From: Noviherbaspirillum massiliense JC206
GTDB lineage: Bacteria; Pseudomonadota; Gammaproteobacteria; Burkholderiales; Burkholderiaceae_D
Direction of reading: 5' to 3'
NCBI RefSeq assembly: GCF_000312045.1
Contig: NZ_HE978634.1
Span: 1,286,842 to 1,350,841 of the forward strand
Length of the DNA stretch: 64,000 nt
The notes beneath the pieces are model-generated. The model did no database searches and had not been told where the DNA came from. It was given only the letters and a program-made list of their open reading frames with translations. Below are positions 47,026 to 54,795 of this stretch, piece by piece (the stretch's first letter is position 1; every line of letters starts with the position of its first letter). The translations under genes were made by a program, and so were the position numbers.

Positions 47026-47371
47026 ACTGCCGGAAGCGGCGCAACTCGCGCCGGGTGATCGGCCCTTCGCGCTTATTGTCACCAGAGGTACTTCTTCCTG
47101 CACCACCTACAGCGATTTCCACAAGCCTGAAAGGAAAACAAAGTAGGGTGCGCCATGCGCACCATTCAATGCCGGTGCGCACGGCGCACCCTACGCCCAC
47201 TGCCGGAAGCGGCGGGATTTGCACTGACCGACCAGCTCTTCGCGCCTTGTTGGCACAAAGGCGCTTCAACCTGCACCGCCTAAACCCGTTTCCATAAGCC
47301 CGAAAGGAATAGGAAGTAGGGTGCGCCATGCGCACCATGCAATCCCGGTGCGCGCGGCGCACCCTACGGCT
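47026..47371. repeat. Diverged 173-bp tandem duplication
   Basis: Both units start with ACTGCCGGAAGCGGCG (47026 and 47199) and both carry the palindromic repeat at the same offset (47143 and 47316), so the period is 173 bp with no net gain or loss. Between these anchors the units share TTCGCGC, CTGCACC, GTTTCC/GATTTCC and AAGCC-GAAAGGAA but differ at many positions, showing an old duplication. Confidence 0.85.
47116..47194. repeat. Dispersed palindromic repeat, copy 2
   Basis: The 52-bp core 47143-47194 has arms GTAGGGTGCGCC...GCGCACC and GGTGCGCA...GGCGCACCCTAC that pair over 21 positions with a single A-C mismatch around the loop ATTCAATGCC. The outer arm TTTCCACAAGCC (47116-47127) lies to its left. 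Confidence 0.9.
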
Positions 47372-47387
47372 ACATGGCTTATTGAAA
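47289..47387. repeat. Dispersed palindromic repeat, copy 3
   Basis: The 52-bp core 47316-47367 has the loop ATGCAATCCC and arms with two mismatched positions. The outer left arm TTTCCATAAGCC (47289-47300) and a decayed outer right arm GGCTTATTGAAA (47376-47387) are both present, so this copy shows the full nested palindrome. Confidence 0.9.
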
Positions 47388-47520
47388 TTCGTGCCATGCG
47401 GGTACTCAGAAAAAACAGCGATATTTAGCACGCAATAGTGCTTCGAAGACCGCGCCGTTCAGGTCATTTGTCGTAGATCAAAGGTAGACGATTTTCGATA
47501 ATTTTCAGCCCGCAACCCGA

Positions 47521-47548
47521 TTGATGATGTTGTCAAAACTGCTATATT
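47521..47548 (+). promoter_or_regulatory. Candidate sigma-70 promoter of the rfbF operon
   Basis: TTGATG (47521-47526) and TATATT (47543-47548) are separated by 16 bp in an AT-rich segment 83 bp before rfbF. It is the best hexamer pair in the gap and is placed to drive the plus-strand polysaccharide operon. Confidence 0.55.
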
Positions 47549-47630
47549 TCATCGGCAGAGTTTGAGATAGATAAAAGCCCGACACGCCGGCAGAGCGTGG
47601 GGGAGACAACAAAATCAAAGGGTGGAGAAC

Positions 47631-48434
47631 ATGAAAGTCGTCCTGTTTTGCGGAGGGATGGGCACGCGCTTGCGCGAGCATTCGGATACGATACCGAAGC
47701 CTCTGGTCAACATCGGCTCGCGACCGATCATCTGGCATCTCATGCGCTATTACGCGCACTATGGCCACAAGGATTTCATCCTCTGTCTCGGCTTTCGCGG
47801 CGAGATGATTCGCGATTACTTCCTCAACTACAACGAGTGCATGTCGAACGATTTCACCTTGTCGGGAAACGGGCGGCAAATCGAACTGCACTCCAGCGAT
47901 ATCCACGACTGGCGCATCACCTTCGTCGACACCGGCGTGCATTCGAACATCGGGCAGCGCCTGATGAAAGTGCGCAAGCATCTCGAAGGCGAGCGGGCAT
48001 TTCTCGCCAACTATGCCGACGGCTTGTCCGACGTTCCGATCAATCGCGTCATCGCCGAATTCGAAGACAAGCGCGCCGTAGCCACGTTTGTCGGCGTCAA
48101 TGGCTGGCACAGTTTTCACACCGTCGACGCCACGCCTGAGGGCGTCGCCACTCGTATCGACGGCCGGTCGACCAGGGAATTATTGATCAACGGCGGCTAC
48201 TTCGTTTTGCGCCAGGACATATTCAATTACATCGACCACGGCGACGAACTGGTGGAGCAGCCATTCCAGCGCCTGATTCAGAAGCGCCTGCTGACGGTGT
48301 ACCGTCATTCGGGCTTCTGGCGCGCCATGGATACCTTCAAGGACAAGATCACCTTCGATCGGATGGAGGCGCAGGACGATTGCCCCTGGATGGTATGGAA
48401 GAAGCCGCTGGGGGCGCAGCAATGCTACCGCTGA
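47631..48434 (+). CDS. rfbF: Glucose-1-phosphate cytidylyltransferase (RfbF/DdhA)
   Basis: A 267-residue nucleotidyltransferase making CDP-glucose from glucose-1-phosphate and CTP. The activation loop VVLFCGGMGTRLREHSDTIPKPL, ILCLGFRGEMIRDYF, ANYADGLSDVPI (metal-binding Asp) and the C-terminal YRHSGFWRAMDTFKDK are hallmarks of RfbF rather than RmlA. The ATG at 47631 lies just after GGTGGAG; a GTG three codons earlier is possible. It is the first gene of the coupled operon and overlaps the next gene by 13 nt. Confidence 0.93.
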   Translation: MKVVLFCGGMGTRLREHSDTIPKPLVNIGSRPIIWHLMRYYAHYGHKDFILCLGFRGEMIRDYFLNYNECMSNDFTLSGNGRQIELHSSDIHDWRITFVDTGVHSNIGQRLMKVRKHLEGERAFLANYADGLSDVPINRVIAEFEDKRAVATFVGVNGWHSFHTVDATPEGVATRIDGRSTRELLINGGYFVLRQDIFNYIDHGDELVEQPFQRLIQKRLLTVYRHSGFWRAMDTFKDKITFDRMEAQDDCPWMVWKKPLGAQQCYR

Positions 48435-49090
48435 ATCTGGGTGCGGCTTCCTGGCACCGCCTGGAAGTGCTCTGCATCGGCGCCCATTGCGATGACATAG
48501 AAATCGGCTGCGGCGCCAGCATTCTTGCATTGCAAGAGCACTATCCGGAGTGCCGCATCCACTGGCTGGTGCTCACATCGAATTCGGAACGCCGCGAGGA
48601 GGCGATCGCAGCAGCACGGACTTTGGTGAAGGGGCCGTCGCGCGGAGAAGTATTCATCGGGGAACTGCCGGATGGACTGCTGCCCGCGCATTTCACCGAA
48701 GTAAAGCAGTTGTTCGAGAAGGTCAAGCGCAGCGTCGACCCGAATCTCGTCTTCACGCACCGCGAGGCCGACCGCCATCAGGACCACAGCCTGGTGAGCC
48801 AGGTGACCTGGCAAACCTTTCGCGACCACATGATCTGGGAGTACGAGATTCCCAAGTACGAGGGCGATCTCGTGACGCCGAATATGTATGTGCCCCTGCC
48901 GGTTTCCCTTGCGAAAAGGAAGATCGATATCGTGATGCGCTCCTTTCCCTCCCAGGCGAGCAAATCGTGGTTCACGGCGGAGAATCTTTCCGGGCTCATG
49001 CGCCTGCGCGGGCTGGAATGCCGGTCCGCGAGCGGCTTTGCCGAGGCCTTCCATTGCAGGAAGCTGGTGTTTTCCGGGAGCGGGGCATGA
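48422..49090 (+). CDS. PIG-L family deacetylase
   Basis: A 222-residue LmbE/PIG-L zinc deacetylase. The zinc-binding motif HCDDIEIGCG (AHxDD type) lies at about residues 25-34 and the third ligand in FTHREADRHQDHS near residue 115. The family removes acetyl from N-acetyl sugars such as GlcNAc-lipids, mycothiol precursors or sugar nucleotides. Its place between rfbF and rfbG, coupled on both sides (13-nt and 4-nt overlaps), suggests action on a sugar of the same polysaccharide; the substrate is unknown. Confidence 0.9.
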   Translation: MLPLNLGAASWHRLEVLCIGAHCDDIEIGCGASILALQEHYPECRIHWLVLTSNSERREEAIAAARTLVKGPSRGEVFIGELPDGLLPAHFTEVKQLFEKVKRSVDPNLVFTHREADRHQDHSLVSQVTWQTFRDHMIWEYEIPKYEGDLVTPNMYVPLPVSLAKRKIDIVMRSFPSQASKSWFTAENLSGLMRLRGLECRSASGFAEAFHCRKLVFSGSGA

Positions 49091-50172
49091 ATCCGGGCTT
49101 CTGGTCGAACAAGCGGGTGTTCATCACTGGCCATACCGGTTTCAAGGGAAGCTGGCTTTGCCTGATGCTGCAGTCCCTCGGTGCGCGCGTGGCGGGTTAT
49201 GCGCTGGAGCCGCCGACGCAGCCCAGTCTTTTTTCGCTCGCCCGCGTGGGCGAACTGGTCGAGTCCACCACCGCAGACATCCGGCATCTCGACATGCTGT
49301 GCGAAAACATGCATGCCTTCCGGCCCGATGTGGTGTTTCATATGGCGGCGCAATCGGTCGTTCTCACCTCTTACGAAGATCCGGTGGATACCTATTCCAC
49401 CAACGTCATCGGCACGGTCAACACGCTCGAGGCGGTGCGCCGCATGCGGCGTCCCTGCGTCGTCGTTAATGTGACGACCGACAAGTGCTATGAGAACAAG
49501 GGCTGGGTCTGGGGATATCGCGAGTGCGATACCCTGGGCGGACGCGATCCTTATTCCAACAGCAAGGCCTGCGCCGAATTGGTCGGCCAAAGCTATCGCG
49601 ATTCCTTCTTTCCGCCCGACCGGTTCGGCGAGCATGGCGTGGCGATTGCGAGCGCCCGGGCCGGCAATGTGATCGGCGGAGGCGACTGGACGGCGCGCCA
49701 GCTGATTCCCGAGACGATCGCCGCATTCGTGAAGGCCCAACCTGTCATGCTGCGCCATCCGGATGCGGTGCGTCCGTGGCAGCATGTGCTCGACTGCCTT
49801 GCCGGCTACATGCGACTGGCCGAAGCCCTTGCGGAAGACGCGCCGGGATATGCCGGCGAATGGAATTTCGGTCCGGCCGATGCCGACTCCCGGCCCGTTT
49901 CCTACATCGTCGAATCGCTCGCTGCCGAGTGGGGAATCGAACAGCCGTGGAAGCCCGATGCTGCGATCCATGCCCCCGAAGAGCGCCAGCTGCGGCTGGA
50001 CGTCAGCAAGGCCGCGAACCTGCTTGGCTGGAGCAGCCGTCTGTCACTCGATGAAGGTTTGCGCTGGGTTGCAGGCTGGTATCGGCAATATCACCGCGGC
50101 GCGGATGCGCGAGCGCTGTGCCGCGATCAGATCGCCGGCTATTTCGAACGTGCCGGAAGCCGGAAGCCATGA
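49087..50172 (+). CDS. rfbG: CDP-glucose 4,6-dehydratase (RfbG/DdhB)
   Basis: A 361-residue extended SDR enzyme converting CDP-glucose to CDP-4-keto-6-deoxyglucose. NAD motif ITGHTGFKGSWL (about 13-24), HMAAQSVVLTSYEDP, the catalytic VNVTTDKCYENKGW segment, and RDPYSNSKACAE with the Tyr-x-x-x-Lys pair are all as in RfbG. GNVIGGGDWTARQLIPE and RPWQHVLDCLAGYM follow. Start and stop overlap the neighbouring genes by 4 nt each (ATGA). Confidence 0.95.
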   Translation: MNPGFWSNKRVFITGHTGFKGSWLCLMLQSLGARVAGYALEPPTQPSLFSLARVGELVESTTADIRHLDMLCENMHAFRPDVVFHMAAQSVVLTSYEDPVDTYSTNVIGTVNTLEAVRRMRRPCVVVNVTTDKCYENKGWVWGYRECDTLGGRDPYSNSKACAELVGQSYRDSFFPPDRFGEHGVAIASARAGNVIGGGDWTARQLIPETIAAFVKAQPVMLRHPDAVRPWQHVLDCLAGYMRLAEALAEDAPGYAGEWNFGPADADSRPVSYIVESLAAEWGIEQPWKPDAAIHAPEERQLRLDVSKAANLLGWSSRLSLDEGLRWVAGWYRQYHRGADARALCRDQIAGYFERAGSRKP

Positions 50173-50723
50173 AGTTCACCGAATGCGAAGTGACGGGCGC
50201 CCGGGTTGTCGATCCCGCGCCGCACCAGGATGCAAGAGGGCGTTTCATGCGTGCCTGGTGCTCGCGCGAGCTTGCCGACGCCGGAATCGACTTCGTGCCG
50301 CTGCAGGCCAACATGGGCTACAGCGTGCGGGCAGGCACGATCCGCGGACTGCATTACCAGAGTGATGCGGCGCCGGAGGCGAAGCTCGTGCGCTGCACCC
50401 GCGGCGCGGTATTCGATGTGGTCGTCGACCTGCGCCCTTCCTCGCCCACCTACCTGAGCTGGTTCGGAATCGAGCTGAGCGCCGACAACGGACGCATGCT
50501 GTACGTGCCGGAAGGCTGCGCGCACGGCTGCCAGTCACTCCTCGATGACACCGAAATTCTCTACATGACGTCGGCCTTCTACGCCCCGGATGCGGTACGC
50601 GGCGCGCGCTTCGACGATCCGGTCATCGGCATTCGCTGGCCGATGCCGCCGACACTCGTCTCAGCACAGGACCGGCAATGGCCCCTCATCGAACGGAACA
50701 TCGAAACAGGAGTTACCCCATGA
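50169..50723 (+). CDS. RfbC-like sugar-nucleotide 3,5-epimerase (cupin)
   Basis: A 184-residue RmlC-type cupin. The catalytic His is in TIRGLHYQ, the partner Asp in VVVDLRPSSPTYLSW, and the Tyr acid in the SAFYAPDAVRGARFDDP segment; YVPEGCAHG is the cupin turn. RmlC acts on dTDP-4-keto-6-deoxyglucose, but here the enzyme follows rfbG, so its substrate is probably the CDP-4-keto-6-deoxy sugar, as in ascarylose-type pathways. Whether it epimerises C3, C5 or both is not visible. Confidence 0.88.
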   Translation: MKFTECEVTGARVVDPAPHQDARGRFMRAWCSRELADAGIDFVPLQANMGYSVRAGTIRGLHYQSDAAPEAKLVRCTRGAVFDVVVDLRPSSPTYLSWFGIELSADNGRMLYVPEGCAHGCQSLLDDTEILYMTSAFYAPDAVRGARFDDPVIGIRWPMPPTLVSAQDRQWPLIERNIETGVTP

Positions 50724-52090
50724 CCATTCAAGGCCTCAACAGCCCGATCCAGAGCATGTCGGTCTATCACTTGCTGCAGGCGCGCGAAGCAGAGCGGCGT
50801 CCGATCCGCGTCGGGGTCATCGGCGCGGGCGCAACGGGCCGCGCGATCGCATTGCAACTGGGAACCCCGGTACCCGGCATGCGACTGGCAGCCATCTCGA
50901 ACCGGACACCCGAACACGCCGAGCGTTCTTTCCGCGAGGCCGGCATCCGCGACTGGCAATCGGCGCAAAGTGCTGCCGCGGCAGAGGCGAAGATCGCCCG
51001 CGGCATTCCGGTGCTGACCGACGACCCGCAGGTGCTCACGCGCTGCGGGGCAATCGATTTGATTGTCGAGGTGACCGGGACCGTTGACTTCGGGGCAAGC
51101 GTGGTGCTGGACGCAATCGCGCACGGCAAGGATGTGGTGATGGTCAACGCCGAACTCGATTCTCTGGTCGGACCAATCCTGAAGGCCAGGGCTGACCAGG
51201 CTGGCGTGGTGCTGACCCACACCGACGGCGATGAGCCGGGCGTGGCGATGACACTGTTCCGCTATGTGCAGTCGGTCGGATTGCGCCCTGTCGCCGCGGG
51301 CAACATCAAGGGCATGGTCGATCATTACCGGACACCCGATACCCAGCGCAGTTTTGCCGAGAAGCATGACCAGGATGTAAGAAAGGTCACTTCCTTCGCC
51401 GATGCCACCAAGCTGTCGATGGAGACCTGCGTGCTTGCCAATGCAACAGGCTTCGGCGTCGGCAGGCGCGGCATGTACGGCCCGGCGTGCGGCTATGTGC
51501 GCGAACTGGCAAAGCTGCTGCCGCCTGAAGCGATGCTGAGCGGCGGCATCGTGGATTACTCGGTAGGCGCGGCGCCGCATACGGGCGGCTTCGTCATCGT
51601 GCATGAAGAGAATCCGTACAAGCAGACGCAGCTGGCCTATTACAAGCTCGGCGACGGCCCGTTCTACGTCTTTTACACGCCGTACCACCTACCGCATATC
51701 CAATTGCCATCGACGATCGCACGTGCCGCGCTGCACCGCGACGCGACCGTTGCGCCGATCGCGGGGCCATCCTGCGAAGTGGTGGCCGTGGCCAAACGCG
51801 ATCTGAAGGCGGGCGAGCGGCTGGATGGCGTCGGCGGCTTCTGCGCATACGGCTTGATTGAGAACCATCGCACGGCCCGCGAAGCCAATGCGCTGCCGAT
51901 TGCCATGTCGGATGACTGCGTGTTGTTGCGGGACATTTCGCGTGACGAGGTGATCAGCTTCGACGACGTGAGAATGCCACCCAGGCGCCTGGTCGACGAT
52001 CTGTGGCAGGAACAGATGCGACGCTGGCCGCTGGAAGCGCGGTCGGGCGCAGGCCGCGGGCAGGAGGCCATCGCCGAGGCGCTCATCTGA
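50720..52090 (+). CDS. SAF-domain homoserine-dehydrogenase-like oxidoreductase (COG4091 type)
   Basis: A 456-residue protein with an N-terminal Rossmann domain (RVGVIGAGATGRAIALQL, about 44-61), the middle segment VEVTGTVDFGASVVLDAI and THTDGDEPGVAMTLFRYV, and a C-terminal SAF domain (EVVAVAKRDLKAGERLDG, from about 352). It belongs to the group annotated as predicted homoserine dehydrogenase with SAF domain, whose reaction is not established for cluster members. A true hom gene lies at 14198, so this copy is not needed for threonine. Coupling to rfbC by ATGA ties it to nucleotide-sugar synthesis; a redox or carbon-branching step is possible. Confidence 0.85.
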   Translation: MTIQGLNSPIQSMSVYHLLQAREAERRPIRVGVIGAGATGRAIALQLGTPVPGMRLAAISNRTPEHAERSFREAGIRDWQSAQSAAAAEAKIARGIPVLTDDPQVLTRCGAIDLIVEVTGTVDFGASVVLDAIAHGKDVVMVNAELDSLVGPILKARADQAGVVLTHTDGDEPGVAMTLFRYVQSVGLRPVAAGNIKGMVDHYRTPDTQRSFAEKHDQDVRKVTSFADATKLSMETCVLANATGFGVGRRGMYGPACGYVRELAKLLPPEAMLSGGIVDYSVGAAPHTGGFVIVHEENPYKQTQLAYYKLGDGPFYVFYTPYHLPHIQLPSTIARAALHRDATVAPIAGPSCEVVAVAKRDLKAGERLDGVGGFCAYGLIENHRTAREANALPIAMSDDCVLLRDISRDEVISFDDVRMPPRRLVDDLWQEQMRRWPLEARSGAGRGQEAIAEALI

Positions 52091-52165
52091 GCGAACTGGT
52101 GGATGGGAGCAGGCTTGCAGCAACAAGAACAAGTCGGACATCACAATTCGGGGGAGACATATAAA

Positions 52166-53491
52166 GTGGCAAACATCGTTGTTCTCGGCACCGGCATGGC
52201 GGGATTCGGTGCGGCATACCGGTTGAATGCCGAAGGCATCCGCCCGGTGCTGTATGACAAGGCGAACCATTTCGGCGGACACACCGCCTCGTTCCGCGAC
52301 GACAAGGGCTTCCTGTTCGACCTCGGCCCGCACATCTCCTTCACCAAGGATCCGCGCATACAGGAGCTGTTCGCCAAGTACGTTGATGACAAGTACGAAG
52401 CGGTGCAGGTCAAGCTCGACAACTATTGGCGCGGGCTGACGCTGACCCATCCGGTACAGCTGCACCTGAACGGCTTGCCCCCCGACCTGATCGTCGAGAT
52501 CGTGACCGATTTCCTGCAGGAGCACAACGCGCCCGACAGACCGATCGCGAATTACGAGGACTGGCTTGTCGCCAGCTATGGGCGCAAGTTCGCCGAGCTG
52601 TTTCCCATGCAGTATGGCCGCAAGTACCACACCACTACCGCATCCAACATGACGACCGACTGGCTCGGCCCGCGCATGTACCGGCCGAGCGTGCAGGAGT
52701 TGCTGCGCGGTGCGGTGGCGAAATGGCAACCGGAAGTGCACTACATCACGAATTTCCGCTATCCGACGCACGGCGGGTTCGTGTCGTACATGAACGACCT
52801 GCCCAACATGGCCGACATCCGGCTGCGGCATGAAGTGATTTCCATCGATCCCCGGGAACGCGTGGCACGCTTCGCCAACGGCAGAGTGACGAAATACGAC
52901 GCGCTGGTTTCATCCATCGCGCTCCCCGAGCTGCTGCCCATGATCGCGGGTGCGCCGCAGGACGTCGTCGAGGCGTCGCAGCGCCTGGCGTGCACCACCT
53001 GCGTGCTGGTCAATATCGGCGTCAACCGCGAGGATCTGTCGGAAGGGCAGATCAAGTACATCTACGACGACGACATTGCCTTCACCCGCCTGAGTTTTCC
53101 GCACATGCTGTCGCGGCACAATGCGCCGGACGGTTGCGGCAGTATCCAGGCGGAAGTCTATTACTCCCGGAAGTACAAGCCCCTCACCGAATCGACAGAC
53201 GCCATCATCGAACGGGTGATCGCCGACCTGCGGCGCACCGGCATCCTGCGCGAGTCCGACGAGATCCTGACGCGGCACGCCGCCACCGTACAGTATGCGA
53301 ATGTCATCTTCGACCTCGACCGCACCGAGGCACTGAAAACCGTCCACGGCTATCTCGATGACGTGGGGATCCACTACTGCGGACGCTACGGCGACTGGGG
53401 TTACATGTGGACGGATGAAAGCTTCATCAGCGGCGAGCGTGCGGCGGAGGCTGCGCTGTCGGGGGGCGCTGCCGGGAGCCGGGGAAAATGA
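52166..53491 (+). CDS. FAD-dependent amine-oxidase/UDP-galactopyranose-mutase-like protein
   Basis: A 441-residue flavoprotein. The FAD-binding motif is IVVLGTGMAGFGAAYRL directly at the N-terminus, followed by FGGHTASF and FDLGPHIS, in the style of the NAD(P)-binding-8/amine oxidase group that includes protoporphyrinogen oxidase and Glf-like proteins of polysaccharide clusters. The C-terminal segment GIHYCGRYGDWGYMWTDESFISGERAAE closes the FAD site. The GTG at 52166 is preferred because GGGGGAG lies 9 nt upstream and the Rossmann fold begins at once. Its stop overlaps the next glycosyltransferase (ATGA). The reaction is not predictable. Confidence 0.85.
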   Translation: MANIVVLGTGMAGFGAAYRLNAEGIRPVLYDKANHFGGHTASFRDDKGFLFDLGPHISFTKDPRIQELFAKYVDDKYEAVQVKLDNYWRGLTLTHPVQLHLNGLPPDLIVEIVTDFLQEHNAPDRPIANYEDWLVASYGRKFAELFPMQYGRKYHTTTASNMTTDWLGPRMYRPSVQELLRGAVAKWQPEVHYITNFRYPTHGGFVSYMNDLPNMADIRLRHEVISIDPRERVARFANGRVTKYDALVSSIALPELLPMIAGAPQDVVEASQRLACTTCVLVNIGVNREDLSEGQIKYIYDDDIAFTRLSFPHMLSRHNAPDGCGSIQAEVYYSRKYKPLTESTDAIIERVIADLRRTGILRESDEILTRHAATVQYANVIFDLDRTEALKTVHGYLDDVGIHYCGRYGDWGYMWTDESFISGERAAEAALSGGAAGSRGK

Positions 53492-54732
53492 GAAGCGGGA
53501 AGCGCCGTGGGCCCGAGTTTTCGGGGCATGGCAACAGCTCGCTCGGCATCATTGCGCTGGTTCCGGATTATTGGAGTGGCGTCGTGACGCTCCGGCACCA
53601 GGTGTTGCAGCGGCTGGCAAAGTATCACAGGGTGGTATGGGTTGAACCGGCCGGTGATTGGCGCGAATTCTTGAGACCATCCAGCCCTCGCTTCCTGGCA
53701 AGGGACCGCTGGTCGGAGCCGACGCCTTCGCTCGCGGTCCTGAATACCGGCTGCCTGCGTCCGCAGCTCCATCGTCCGGCATGGCTTGGCGCAGCGAGTT
53801 TTCGGGCGCGACTGACGGCGGCGCGCAGACGCCTGATTGCACAAGGCGCCACCCGGATCGCGCTGTATATCTGGCGCGACGAGTTCGCTGAAGCACTTCA
53901 TCATGTCGACCACGATTTCAGCTGCTATCACATCGACGACGAATACAGCTTTTCCGACAAGGACTTGCCCAACTCGCCGCGGGAGCTGAGCCTGTTGCGG
54001 CACGTCGACCAGGTCATCGTTCACTCGCCAGCCCTGCTGGGCAAGAAGGGCGGCATCAATCGAAACACGGCACTCATTCCCAACGGCGTGGACTTTCAGC
54101 TGTTCTCGAAGCCGCACGAAGAGCCGGCCGACATGGCGTCGATACCTCGCCCGCGCATCGGCTATGCCGGTGTAATCAAGAAGCAGCTCGATCTCGATCT
54201 TCTCGTCCGTCTCGCCGGCGCCCGGCCCCAGTGGTCATTCGTCATGGTCGGGCCGATTGGAAATGTTGCCGGCAAGGAGAGGCAGCTTGCGGCGCTGCGA
54301 CAGATGCGCAACGTCCATTTTTTGGGCGGCAAACCGGTGGAGCGGCTGCCCGGTTACATCCAGCATTTCGATGTCTGCCTGATGTGCTACGAAGTCAACG
54401 ACTATACCCGGTACATCTATCCGCTGAAGCTGCATGAATACCTTGCAGCCGGGCGTCCGACCGTGTCCTCGCCGATCGAGTTGATACACGGCTTTGCGCA
54501 CGCTGTATCGATTGCAAGCGATGAGGCGCAGTGGCTGGCTGCAATCGAGTCCGGGCTGGCGGAGAGCGATCGTGAGGGCGAGGCCGCGCAATCACGGCGC
54601 GCAGTGGCGCGGGCGAACGACTGGAACGTACTGGTAAAGGAGATTGCGGATCTGTTTGCCTCGCCGCAGTCGATGACGAAAGGCTGGCCGCCGCAACAAC
54701 TTCAGGAGCCGGCCAGTTTTTTCCAGGCATAG
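53488..54732 (+). CDS. Glycosyltransferase, GT4-like (TuaH-like)
   Basis: A 414-residue GT-B glycosyltransferase. The N-terminal half has LVPDYWSGVVTLRHQVLQRL and CYHIDDEYSF; the C-terminal half has LIPNGVDFQLF, RIGYAGVIKKQLDLDLL, FVMVGPIG and the donor-binding YPLKLHEYLAAGRPTVSS. It adds a sugar to the growing repeat unit at the cytoplasmic face; donor and acceptor are unknown. Coupled to the flavoprotein gene by ATGA. Confidence 0.9.
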   Translation: MRSGKRRGPEFSGHGNSSLGIIALVPDYWSGVVTLRHQVLQRLAKYHRVVWVEPAGDWREFLRPSSPRFLARDRWSEPTPSLAVLNTGCLRPQLHRPAWLGAASFRARLTAARRRLIAQGATRIALYIWRDEFAEALHHVDHDFSCYHIDDEYSFSDKDLPNSPRELSLLRHVDQVIVHSPALLGKKGGINRNTALIPNGVDFQLFSKPHEEPADMASIPRPRIGYAGVIKKQLDLDLLVRLAGARPQWSFVMVGPIGNVAGKERQLAALRQMRNVHFLGGKPVERLPGYIQHFDVCLMCYEVNDYTRYIYPLKLHEYLAAGRPTVSSPIELIHGFAHAVSIASDEAQWLAAIESGLAESDREGEAAQSRRAVARANDWNVLVKEIADLFASPQSMTKGWPPQQLQEPASFFQA

Positions 54733-54795
54733 CTTCTCGAGATTCTTGATTATGAATGACAGCAATTCTGCTTACGTTTCTGTTGGGAGATCCGC

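Larger units (their letters stand above)
46959..47630. other. Repeat-rich intergenic region between cydB and the polysaccharide operon
   Basis: 672 bp without a credible gene. It contains a 173-bp tandem duplication, each unit ending in a 52-bp palindrome, followed from about 47400 by an AT-rich stretch with the promoter of the rfbF operon. It marks the left edge of the surface-polysaccharide region. Confidence 0.7.

Noticed and set aside
47026-47371. Integron attC-like sites or CRISPR in the tandem duplication
   Set aside because: Only two units, period 173 bp, no spacer/repeat pattern, and no integrase or cas gene; the 52-bp cores lack the attC core-site layout.
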